Source: Sphingopyxis sp. (GTDB taxonomy: Bacteria; Pseudomonadota; Alphaproteobacteria; Sphingomonadales; Sphingomonadaceae). Taken from it: 7,248 nt of DNA. The first letter of the stretch is position 1, and the number at the start of each line of letters is the position of its first letter. The stretch is taken from contig JAHCKJ010000106.1 in the NCBI GenBank assembly GCA_026125835.1, positions 1-7,248 on the forward strand, written 5' to 3'. A program made the position numbers and the translations under genes. Below the pieces are notes generated by a model, which did no database searches, was not told the origin of the DNA, and worked only from the letters and a program-made list of their open reading frames with translations. Positions 1 through 5,558 of the stretch are shown one piece after another.

Positions 1-203
1 AGCACCGCGAAAAGACGCCAGGTAGGTTTACCTCGAAATACAGGGTAACGAAGCTGGTTTGGTATGAAGTGACCGAACGGATGCTCGACGCCATTGCACG
101 AGAGAAGCAAATCAAGGCAGGTTCAAGGCAAAAGAAGATCGATCTGATAGAGGGTGTCAACCCAGAATGGAAAGATCTATACGTGGAGCTTTTTGAAAGT
201 TAA
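1..203 (+). CDS. GIY-YIG nuclease family protein, C-terminal part (5' end outside window)
   Basis: The frame is open from position 3 to the TAA at 201-203 and gives 66 residues. The family is a small single-domain GIY-YIG endonuclease of the YhbQ/UPF0213 type, usually about 90-110 residues, so roughly the last two thirds is visible. The GIY and YIG strands that name the fold lie off the left edge. What can be seen is the family's typical second half: a histidine followed by an FTSKYR stretch (residues 9-14), LVWYE (18-22), the helix AIAREKQIK (30-38) with the Glu that aligns with the metal-binding Glu, and NPEWKDLY (53-60) with the conserved Asn. The product would be a nuclease-fold protein. 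The cellular role of these small members is not well settled. GC is about 47% by hand count, with codons such as ATA, CTA and AGA-rich context unlike the GC-ending usage downstream, which suggests later acquisition. A palindromic repeat begins 2 bases after the stop. Confidence 0.85.
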   Translation, partial: HREKTPGRFTSKYRVTKLVWYEVTERMLDAIAREKQIKAGSRQKKIDLIEGVNPEWKDLYVELFES

Positions 204-205
204 AA

Positions 206-239
206 CCAGATTGCTTCGCTACGCTCGCAATGACGAGCG
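206..239. repeat. Palindromic dispersed-type repeat (REP-like) between the GIY-YIG gene and the glycosyltransferase
   Basis: The core at 209-231 reads, on the minus strand, as the string ATTGCGAGCGTAGCGAAGCA followed by AT. This sequence is widely seen in bacterial genomes as an intergenic repeat, and its spurious translation gives peptides containing CERSEAI. Two inverted symmetries are visible. One is the outer pair ATTGC/GCAAT at 210-231. The other is a perfect 6-bp hairpin, CGCTCG (222-227), loop CAATGA, CGAGCG (234-239). The hairpin's right arm touches the Shine-Dalgarno region of the next gene (239-247). Only one copy is in the window, so dispersal is inferred from general knowledge of this sequence and not shown here. 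Confidence 0.6.
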
Positions 240-254
240 GAAAGGGGCGACGAC

Positions 255-1424
255 ATGACCCTCCTTCGCGTCCTCAGCATCGCCACCCTGTTCCCCGATG
301 CCGCCCGCTCCAATTTCGGCCTGTTCGTCGAACACAGCCTCCGCGCGCTCGCGGCGCAGCCGGGCATCGACCTCACCATCATCGCGCCCGTCGGCCTGCC
401 CCCGTTCCCGCTGTCGCTCCACCCGCGCTACCGCCCCCTCCGCACCCTGCCGCGCACCGAAAACTGGAACGGCCTCACCGTCCGTCGCCCTCGCTTTCCC
501 CTGATCCCGCGCATCGGCGCACGCCTCAACCCGGCGATGGTCGCGCGCGCCGTGCTGCCGGCGGTCCATGGCCAGACGTTCGACGTCGTCGACGCACAAT
601 TTTTCTACCCCGACGGCCCCGCCGCGATGCGCGTCGCCGAAGCGATGGGCCTACCCTTCTCCGTCAAGGCGCGCGGCGCCGACATCAGCCATTTCGGCCA
701 TGACCCGGCAACCGCGCCGCAGCTACTTACGGCCGCCGACAAGGCCGCCGGGCTGCTCGCGGTGTCCGACGCGATGTGCCGCGACATGGCCGCGATCGGC
801 ATCGATCCGGCCAAGATTGCCACCCATTATACCGGTATCGACACCGCCCGCTTCCACCCCGCCGACCGCGCCGCCGCGCGCGACGCGCTGGGCATCGACG
901 ACGCGCCGATGATCCTCACCGTCGGCGCGCTGATCCCGCGCAAGGGTCAGGAGTTGGTGATCGAGGCGCTCGCCGCGCTGCCCGGCGTCCACTACCACCT
1001 CGCGGGTGCGGGCGAGGCCGAGGGCCGCTACCGTGCGCTGGCGCAGCGGCTAGGCGTCGCCGACCGCGTCCATTTCATGGGTCCGGTCGCCAACGCAGAC
1101 CTGCCGATGCTCTATCGCGCCGCCGACGCCGTCGTGATGCCCTCGGCCAGCGAAGGCCTCGCCAATGCGTGGGTCGAGGCGCTCGCTTGCGGCACCCCGA
1201 TCGTCATCAGCGATGCGGGCGGCGCCCCCGAACTGGTGACATCGCCGCTCGCCGGGCGAATCGTTGCCCGCAACCCCGAAGCGATCGCCGTGGCGGTAGA
1301 GGCGATCCTCGCCAACCCGCCCGCGCCGCACGACGTCGCCGCCACCCTCGCCGGCCGCTTCGACTGGGACCGCAACGGCCGCGAACTGGCCGCGCATCTG
1401 CGCCGCTGTGCCCGCATTAAATAG
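255..1424 (+). CDS. GT4-family (group 1) glycosyltransferase, TuaC-like
   Basis: The 389-residue protein has the two Rossmann-like halves of GT-B glycosyltransferases. The N-terminal acceptor half (about 1-200) begins with a hydrophobic strand, LLRVLSIATLFPD, followed by an NFGLFVE segment (20-26) of the type seen in TuaC-like enzymes. It also contains FYPDGPAAMR (117-126) and the KARGAD loop (138-143). The C-terminal donor half (about 217-389) has LTVGALIPRKGQ (221-232), with the Arg/Lys pair expected to bind the sugar-nucleotide phosphates, and the retaining-enzyme EX7E motif at E300 and E308, inside SEGLANAWVEAL. A GAPELV segment follows at 323-328. It probably transfers a sugar from a nucleotide donor to a growing surface polysaccharide or lipid-linked glycan at the inner face of the membrane. 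Donor and acceptor cannot be read from sequence, and no other glycan genes are visible. The ATG at 255 is preceded by GGAAAGGGG (239-247) at good spacing. The gene is convergent with secF and ends inside a hairpin. Confidence 0.9.
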   Translation: MTLLRVLSIATLFPDAARSNFGLFVEHSLRALAAQPGIDLTIIAPVGLPPFPLSLHPRYRPLRTLPRTENWNGLTVRRPRFPLIPRIGARLNPAMVARAVLPAVHGQTFDVVDAQFFYPDGPAAMRVAEAMGLPFSVKARGADISHFGHDPATAPQLLTAADKAAGLLAVSDAMCRDMAAIGIDPAKIATHYTGIDTARFHPADRAAARDALGIDDAPMILTVGALIPRKGQELVIEALAALPGVHYHLAGAGEAEGRYRALAQRLGVADRVHFMGPVANADLPMLYRAADAVVMPSASEGLANAWVEALACGTPIVISDAGGAPELVTSPLAGRIVARNPEAIAVAVEAILANPPAPHDVAATLAGRFDWDRNGRELAAHLRRCARIK

Positions 1425-1447
1425 GGAGGCGCGGCCCCCTACTTAAT
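1416..1447. terminator. Bidirectional intrinsic terminator candidate between the glycosyltransferase and secF
   Basis: A long, nearly symmetrical inverted repeat is visible: ATTAA (1416-1420), TAGGG (1422-1426) and GGC (1428-1430) pair with GCC (1434-1436), CCCTA (1437-1441) and TTAAT (1443-1447) around a GCG loop. Only one mismatch (1421/1442) and one bulge (1427) interrupt 13 pairs. The GC-rich core is flanked on both sides by AT-rich arms, so either strand gives a strong stem followed by a weak AU-rich tail. Two convergent genes end here (1424 on +, 1458 on -), the place where a shared terminator is expected. It overlaps the last two sense codons and the stop of the glycosyltransferase. 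The tails are short, so efficiency is uncertain. Confidence 0.6.
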
Positions 1448-1457
1448 CGACAGGCAA

Positions 1458-2438
1458 TCAGACCACCGCGCCGTCATCCTTGCGCTCGACCCGCTCGCCG
1501 CCTTCGATGCCCGCAACGGTGCGCGGCACGAAGCTGTCGGGACCGACTTTCAACCACACCAGGATCGGCGCCGACATATAAACCGACGAATAAGTACCGA
1601 TGAAAATGCCGAGCAGCATCGCGGCGGTAAAGCCAAAGATCACGTCGGGCCCGACCCACAGCAACACGCCCAGTGCGATCAGCATGGTAAAGCTGGTCAT
1701 CACCGTGCGCGCCAGCGTTTCGTTCAGACTGAGGTCGAGCAGCGGGATGATCTCCATCTTGCGGTATTTCTTCAGATTTTCGCGAATACGGTCGTACACG
1801 ACGATCGTATCGTTCAGCGAATAACCGATGATGGTCAGCAACGCCGCGACGATGTTCAGGTCGAACTGCAATTGCGTCAGCGCGAAAAAACCAAACGTCA
1901 GCGCAACGTCGTGAAACAGCGCGAACAGCGCCCCCACCCCGAACTGCCATTCGAACCGGATCCAGATATAGATCGAGATGGCGACCATCGCCAGCAACAG
2001 GCTCAGCGCACCCGTCCGCAGCAATTCCTCCGAAACCTTGCCCGACACCGTTTCAACCGATCCGGTTTCGGCGGTCGGAAACGCCGCCTTGATCCCCGCG
2101 ACCAGTCGCTGCCCGGCCTGGTCGGCGGCGGCCTTGTTCCCTTCGGGCAGCGCGGTGCGGATCGACACCGCCTTGTCGGACCCGAATTGCTGGATCGTCG
2201 CTTCGCCCAGGCCAATCGCCGCCACTTTCGACCGGATTTCGTCGATCGGGGGCATGGTCTGGGTAAATTCGACACGCACCGACTGGCCGCCGACGAAATC
2301 GACCCCCAGATTCAGCCCGCGCGTCGCCACCAGCACGATTGACGCCACAATCATCAAAATACTGATCGCCATGGCGATATGGCGCCATTTCAGGAACTGG
2401 AAGTTGGTATCGTCGGGGACGAGTTTCAGCAGACGCAT
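1458..2438 (-). CDS. secF: Protein translocase subunit SecF
   Basis: SecF is an inner-membrane RND-superfamily protein that pairs with SecD and YajC. The complex uses the proton motive force to help complete export of proteins through SecYEG. The 326-residue length is normal. Visible in order are the first membrane segment (about 20-38), the conserved LGVDFVGG motif (44-51) at the start of the periplasmic domain, the periplasmic region to about 140, and then membrane segments starting near 142, 166 and 193 followed by two more hydrophobic stretches between 248 and 295. The fourth segment carries GYSLNDTIVVYDRIRE (205-220), the SecF signature that includes the Asp thought to take part in proton transfer, and LNETLARTVMTSF follows (238-250). 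The C-terminal tail is charged and cytosolic. The start at 2438 lies 16 bases after the secD stop, with GAGGG about 9 bases upstream, so translation is probably coupled to secD. It is the last gene of yajC-secD-secF. Confidence 0.97.
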   Translation of the reverse strand: MRLLKLVPDDTNFQFLKWRHIAMAISILMIVASIVLVATRGLNLGVDFVGGQSVRVEFTQTMPPIDEIRSKVAAIGLGEATIQQFGSDKAVSIRTALPEGNKAAADQAGQRLVAGIKAAFPTAETGSVETVSGKVSEELLRTGALSLLLAMVAISIYIWIRFEWQFGVGALFALFHDVALTFGFFALTQLQFDLNIVAALLTIIGYSLNDTIVVYDRIRENLKKYRKMEIIPLLDLSLNETLARTVMTSFTMLIALGVLLWVGPDVIFGFTAAMLLGIFIGTYSSVYMSAPILVWLKVGPDSFVPRTVAGIEGGERVERKDDGAVV

Positions 2439-2454
2439 GGTTTCGATCCCTCTA

Positions 2455-4070
2455 TCAAATGTTCAGCGACGTCGGCCGCGTGCGATGCAGCCACCGGGCA
2501 GCGAACAGGCGCGTGACGGTCACGGCGGTAAAGACGCTGGTGATGATCCCGATGGTCAGCACGACGGCGAACCCCTTGATCGGTCCCGACCCGAACCAGA
2601 ACATCAATCCCGCCGCGATGACGTTGGTGATGTTCGCGTCGAAAATCGCGCGGCTCGCTTCCGCATAGCCGACGTCGACCGCCTGGAACACGCGCCGCCC
2701 GCGCTTCAATTCTTCGCGTATGCGTTCGTTAATCAGCACGTTGGCGTCGACCGCGGCGCCGATCGTCAGCACAAATCCCGCGATCCCCGGCAACGTCAGC
2801 GTCGCGTTGAACGCCGCCATGATCGCGATGATCAGCGCGATGTTGAACATCAGCGCGATGTTCGCATAAATGCCGAACCGCCCGTACACGACGATCATGA
2901 ACACCAGCACCGCGACGGTCGCGATGATCCCCGCGATGGCACCTTTGCGGATCGAATCAGCGCCCAGTTCGGGTGTCACGGTGCGTTCCTCGACCACCGC
3001 CATCTTCACCGGCAGCGCGCCGGACCGCAGCGAAATCGCCAGCGCATTGGCGCTCGCGACGGTAAAGCTGCCCGAAATCTGGGCGCTGCCGCCCAGGATC
3101 GGCTCGTTGATGTTCGGCGCCGACAGCACCTGTCCGTCCAGCACCATCGCAAACCGCCGACCGACGTTCTGCGCCGTCACCCGCGCGAAGGTGCTCGACC
3201 CGCCCGAATCGAACGCGATCGTCACCACCGGCTCGTTCGATTGCGGATCGTAACTTTGCCGCGCGTTGACCAGCTGGTCGCCGCTGATCATCACCTGGCG
3301 CCGCAGCACTTCGAACGTCGCGCCGCTGCCTTCGCCGGGCGCATAGGGGACGATTTCGCTGCCGACGGGAACGCGGCCCGCGGCCGCCTCGTTCGGGTCG
3401 GCATTGGGATCGACCATGCGGAACTCGAGCCGCGCGGTCTTGCCGATCAGTTCCTTCAGCGCCGCCGGATCCTGCAAGCCCGGTACCTGCACCACGATGC
3501 GGTCATTGCCCTGCCGGATGATCGTCGGCTCGCGCGTCCCCAGTGCGTTGACGCGCTTGTCGATGATGTCGCGCGCCGAATCCATCGCCTCGGCGACCGC
3601 CTGCGTTTGTCCCGCGGTGGTTGGCGTCATCACGATCCGGGTCGTATCGACAATGTCGAGGTTCCAGTCGCGCTGGCCGGGCCGCGCCGCCCCGCGGGTC
3701 TGGTTGAACAGCCGGTCACGCGCGCCTCGTCCAGCTGCGCCTGGTTGCGGACCAGAAAGCTGATCCGCCCGCCATCGGTCGACAACTCGCCGATCGCGAT
3801 GTCGTCGTCGGGTCCGCGTTCGCCGTTCATCGCGGCGCGGACGGTCTTTTCCATGTTGGTCAGCTGCGTCTTGCGCAGATCGTCGATGTCGGCTTCCAGC
3901 AGCAAATGGCTGCCCCCCGCCAGGTCGAGACCCAGATTGACCTTGGCCTGCATGAACGACGGCAGGCTGTTCAGCGTCCGTTCGGGCAAAAAGCTGGGGA
4001 TGGAAAAAAGCACGCCCAGCAACAGAATGATACTGATGCTGATGGTTTTCCAGCGCGGGAAATCGAGCAT
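2455..4070 (-). CDS. secD: Protein translocase subunit SecD, reading frame interrupted by one frameshift
   Basis: SecD is the larger RND-type partner of SecF. The gene starts at the ATG at 4070 and its conserved sequence ends at the TGA at 2455-2457, but the 1616-base span is not a multiple of three. The first 117 residues lie in one frame: a membrane segment at about 8-28, then LGLDLAGGSHLLLEAD (46-61). That frame goes off-family after DEAR and stops at 3630. The family sequence resumes in another frame at DRLFNQT (3717 leftward) and continues without a break. Removing two bases (one CG of the run 3719-3724) restores a 537-residue protein with REPTIIRQGNDRIVVQVPG (179-197), several C-terminal membrane segments and VDANVLINERIREE (440-453), the signature with the proton-relay Asp. 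Either this is a base-calling error or a recent dinucleotide expansion; as written, only a 146-residue fragment would be made from the normal start. No clear Shine-Dalgarno sequence precedes 4070. Confidence 0.9.
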
Positions 4071-4075
4071 GGTCT

Positions 4076-4121
4076 ATCGGTCCGATCGATTGGCGGGACG
4101 GCGCCGGACGCCGCCCCCGCC
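4076..4121 (-). other. Structured yajC-secD intergenic spacer (two hairpins)
   Basis: The 54-base gap between yajC and secD is mostly inverted repeats. The larger one pairs GGCGGG (4092-4097) with CCCGCC (4116-4121) and CGGCG (4099-4103) with CGCCG (4109-4113). That makes an 11-bp GC stem with a small internal loop and a five-base apical loop. On the transcribed strand it is followed by AATCGATC, not a U run, so it does not look like an intrinsic terminator. The smaller one, ATCGG-T-CCGAT (4076-4086), ends 5 bases from the secD start codon, where a ribosome binding site would lie. These elements may act as an RNA stability or processing signal, or as a brake on secD translation. That role is inferred, not shown. 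Confidence 0.4.
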
Positions 4122-4124
4122 GCG

Positions 4125-4454
4125 TCAGTCGTTGGCGGGCTTGCCGCCGGGTTGCATCACGTCGGCCAGCGTCGCCTTGACCACCTTGATCTTGACGCCC
4201 TGCGCGATCTCGACATCGGCATAATCGTCGTCGACGCGCGTAACCTTGCCGACGATGCCGCCGCCGGTCACCACCTGGTCGCGCGGCTTGACCGCTGCAA
4301 TCTTGGCGCGATGTTCCTTGGCGCGCACCTGCTGCGGGCGGATCAGGAAGAACCAGAATACGACAAAGATCAGCAGATAGGGGACCAGCATCACGAAACC
4401 GGCGGCCCCGCTTCCCGATCCGGCTGCCTGGGTCAGAAGCAGATTGGTCGACAT
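4125..4454 (-). CDS. yajC: Sec translocon accessory subunit YajC
   Basis: YajC is a small single-span inner-membrane protein that joins SecD and SecF in the holo-translocon and lies first in the same operon here. The 109-residue protein has a Gly/Ala/Ser-rich short N-terminus, one membrane segment (about 20-38), the strongly conserved RPQ right after it (39-41), a Lys/Arg-rich stretch, then the cytosolic domain with VVTGGGIVGKV (61-71) and a beta-rich end. I chose the ATG at 4454, which is preceded by GGAAAG with 10 bases of spacing. The frame stays open upstream to a TTG at 4553, which would give 142 residues, but the extra 33 residues do not resemble YajC. That TTG is also part of the likely -35 box. 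The TGA is at 4125-4127, 54 bases before secD. Confidence 0.95.
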   Translation of the reverse strand: MSTNLLLTQAAGSGSGAAGFVMLVPYLLIFVVFWFFLIRPQQVRAKEHRAKIAAVKPRDQVVTGGGIVGKVTRVDDDYADVEIAQGVKIKVVKATLADVMQPGGKPAND

Positions 4455-4524
4455 GGGTGAAAAACTTTCCGTCAATGGGCACAGCCCGCCCCTGGCCGGG
4501 ACCGGCGCGCATAGAATGGCGCGG

Positions 4525-4553
4525 CGCCTATCACGCAGGAACCGGGCGCGCAA
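4525..4553 (-). promoter_or_regulatory. Candidate promoter for yajC-secD-secF
   Basis: On the minus strand, TTGCGC (4548-4553) is followed after exactly 17 bases by TAGGCG (4525-4530). This matches the TTGCNN-17-TAGGNG pattern of the two other promoter candidates in the window, upstream of tRNA-Pro and mgtE. Transcription would start near 4518, leaving a leader of about 64 bases before the yajC ATG at 4454. The -10 box differs from TATAAT at three positions, so the case rests on shared pattern, spacing and position. Confidence 0.4.
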
Positions 4554-4683
4554 CCGTCGCGGCGCCCGTCCCCCCTCGTGCCAAGCGGGTCCGAAATGGG
4601 AAGCGCCGTCCCCGAATCAAGACATTTTCGCCGCGCCGCAAACAAATAGGAAAATCGCGATCCCGCCCCGCGGCACGACGGCC

Positions 4684-4712
4684 TTGCATCGCCTGCGAAG
4701 GCACGCTAGGGG
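4684..4712 (+). promoter_or_regulatory. Candidate promoter for tRNA-Pro
   Basis: TTGCAT (4684-4689) and TAGGGG (4707-4712) are separated by 17 bases. The expected start point, near 4719, is about 18 bases before the mature 5' end of the tRNA at 4737, which fits a short RNase P leader. The same -10 box and spacing recur upstream of mgtE. The bases between this site and the yajC promoter (4554-4683) show no gene that I can support. Confidence 0.45.
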
Positions 4713-4736
4713 CCACCCCTGCCCAATCGGGCCGGT

Positions 4737-4813
4737 CGGGACGTAGCGCAGCCTGGTAGCGCATCACACTGGGGGTGTGGGGGTCGGAGGTTCGAATCCT
4801 CTCGTCCCGACCA
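4737..4813 (+). tRNA. tRNA-Pro (anticodon GGG)
   Basis: This 77-base cloverleaf includes an encoded CCA. The acceptor stem CGGGACG (4737-4743) pairs perfectly with CGTCCCG (4803-4809), with discriminator A4810 and CCA at 4811-4813. The D arm contains the AGCGCAGCCTGGTAGCGC stretch. The anticodon stem TCACA/TGTGG encloses the loop CTGGGGG, putting GGG at 4771-4773, which reads the proline codons CCC and CCU. The T arm is GGAGG-TTCGAAT-CCTCT. It is transcribed away from yajC and towards the isomerase gene. No U-rich hairpin terminator follows, only a short ATTTATTTT stretch right after the CCA. No integrase or duplicated 3' end is visible, so there is no sign that an element is inserted here. 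Confidence 0.97.
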
Positions 4814-4979
4814 TTTATTTTCAGGCTATTCGGCATCGGCGCGGGCGAACATATCGCTCACTGTCGGCACGTGCGCGCTTGCGGCGTGCGGCGGCGCGAA
4901 CGCTTCCGCCGCGCGATCCGGCTGGCCGGTCCACCGCCCCTGCACCGGCGGCGGCGACCGGACGGTCAGGAACAGGCAA
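4814..4979. other. Intergenic region between tRNA-Pro and the isomerase, with a doubtful minus-strand small ORF
   Basis: This GC-rich gap holds a 6-bp inverted repeat, GCCGGT (4925-4930) with ACCGGC (4944-4949), and a small hairpin, GACC/GGTC (4956-4967). Either could help end transcripts from the isomerase, though neither has a U run. On the minus strand a frame ends at the TAG at 4826-4828, with the C-terminal string AHVPTVSDMFARADAE. Over the 50 codons before the stop about 86% end in G or C by hand count, as in real genes here. But it has no convincing start (GTG at 4945 without a Shine-Dalgarno, or an ATG at 5050 inside the isomerase) and I do not recognise the peptide. It could be a gene remnant, a small protein or chance. 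Confidence 0.3.
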
Positions 4980-5429
4980 TCAGGAAACGGTCGCCTTGAC
5001 GATCTTGCCGGGCTCGCGCGGCGGCTCGCCCTTGGGCAGCGCGTCGACATTGTCCATGCCTTCGATCACTTCGCCCCACACGGTGTACTGGTTATCGAGG
5101 AACCGTGCGTCCTCAAAACAGATGAAGAACTGGCTGTTGGCGCTGTTCGGGTTCTGGGCGCGCGCCATCGAACACACGCCGCGGACGTGCGGTTCGCTGT
5201 TGAACTCCTGCGGCAGGTCGGGCAGCTCGCTGCCGCCCATGCCGGTGCCGGTCGGGTCGCCGCCCTGCGCCATGAAGCCGGGGATGACGCGGTGGAACAC
5301 GACCCCGTCGTAAAAGCCTTCGCTCGCCAGCTGGGTGATGCGCTCGACATGCAGTGGCGCCAGGTCGGGGCGCAGGCGGATGACGACATCGCCGGTCGAC
5401 AGCGAAAGGGTAAGGGTCTGGTCGGTCAT
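4980..5429 (-). CDS. Peptidylprolyl isomerase, cyclophilin type (PpiB-like)
   Basis: This cyclophilin catalyses cis-trans isomerisation of peptide bonds before proline, assisting protein folding. The 149 residues lack a signal peptide, so it should act in the cytosol. The catalytic core is intact: FHRVIPGFMAQGGDP (45-59) contains the active-site Arg47, Phe52 and Gln55, followed by SMARAQNPNSANSQFF (87-102), FLDNQYTVWGEV (110-121) and the EGMD segment. Phe110 stands at the position that is Trp121 in human cyclophilin A, as is usual for bacterial cyclophilins that bind cyclosporin poorly. I chose the ATG at 5429 because AGGAG lies 7 bases upstream; an in-frame ATG at 5447 would add MHRSLL and include the Shine-Dalgarno in the coding sequence. 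The gene is divergent from mgtE and convergent with tRNA-Pro. Confidence 0.95.
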   Translation of the reverse strand: MTDQTLTLSLSTGDVVIRLRPDLAPLHVERITQLASEGFYDGVVFHRVIPGFMAQGGDPTGTGMGGSELPDLPQEFNSEPHVRGVCSMARAQNPNSANSQFFICFEDARFLDNQYTVWGEVIEGMDNVDALPKGEPPREPGKIVKATVS

Positions 5430-5458
5430 GAGGAGGCTCCTGTGCAAAGATGCGCGGT

Positions 5459-5487
5459 GCCATAACGGGTGACGCGGCCAAAGCCAC
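5459..5487 (-). promoter_or_regulatory. Weak candidate promoter for the isomerase gene
   Basis: On the minus strand GTGGCT is followed after 17 bases by TATGGC (5459-5464), which would start transcription near 5452 and leave a leader of about 20 bases. The -35 match is poor, and this element does not share the TTGC start of the other three candidates. Position and spacing are the main support. Confidence 0.2.
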
Positions 5488-5516
5488 CCATTTCTTCGGA
5501 TCGATTGCCGCCGCCG

Positions 5517-5545
5517 TTGCCATCGGGCGACGCGGCGACTAGGGG
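5517..5545 (+). promoter_or_regulatory. Candidate promoter for mgtE
   Basis: TTGCCA (5517-5522) and TAGGGG (5540-5545) are separated by 17 bases, identical in -10 box and spacing to the tRNA-Pro candidate. The start point would be near 5552, giving an mgtE leader of about 45 bases that contains the hairpin at 5559-5575 and the Shine-Dalgarno sequence at 5583-5589. Confidence 0.4.
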
Positions 5546-5558
5546 GATGGCACGGCCC

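Noticed and set aside
3712..3726. Programmed -1 ribosomal frameshift site in secD
   Set aside because: The shift direction would fit, but no slippery heptamer is present and SecD is normally a single-frame gene, so error or mutation is the better explanation.
1978..4224. A 748-codon open frame on the plus strand across the secDF region
   Set aside because: It is antisense to secF and secD, its product is rich in Arg/His/Asp with no recognisable domain, and the minus strand encodes clear SecF and SecD. It is a by-product of high GC.
2455..4512. A 685-residue minus-strand frame as the full SecD
   Set aside because: Only its part left of about 3717 is SecD-like. The part from 3718 to 4512 is the wrong frame for SecD's N-terminus and for YajC, both of which are clearly encoded in other frames.
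4125..4553. Longer YajC from the TTG at 4553
   Set aside because: The added 33 residues are not YajC-like, the TTG is part of the likely -35 box, and the ATG at 4454 has a good ribosome binding site.
4737..4813. tRNA-Pro as the attachment site of an integrated element
   Set aside because: No integrase gene, no repeat of the tRNA 3' end and no composition change follow it. Housekeeping genes lie on both sides.
4531..4836. A 101-residue minus-strand frame across the tRNA
   Set aside because: It is the reverse complement of tRNA-Pro plus the intergenic region. Peptides of the ERIRTSDPHTPSVMRY type are a known false gene from tRNA antisense.
4980..5447. Isomerase start at 5447
   Set aside because: The start at 5429 has AGGAG at ideal spacing, and the extra six residues would contain that ribosome binding site.
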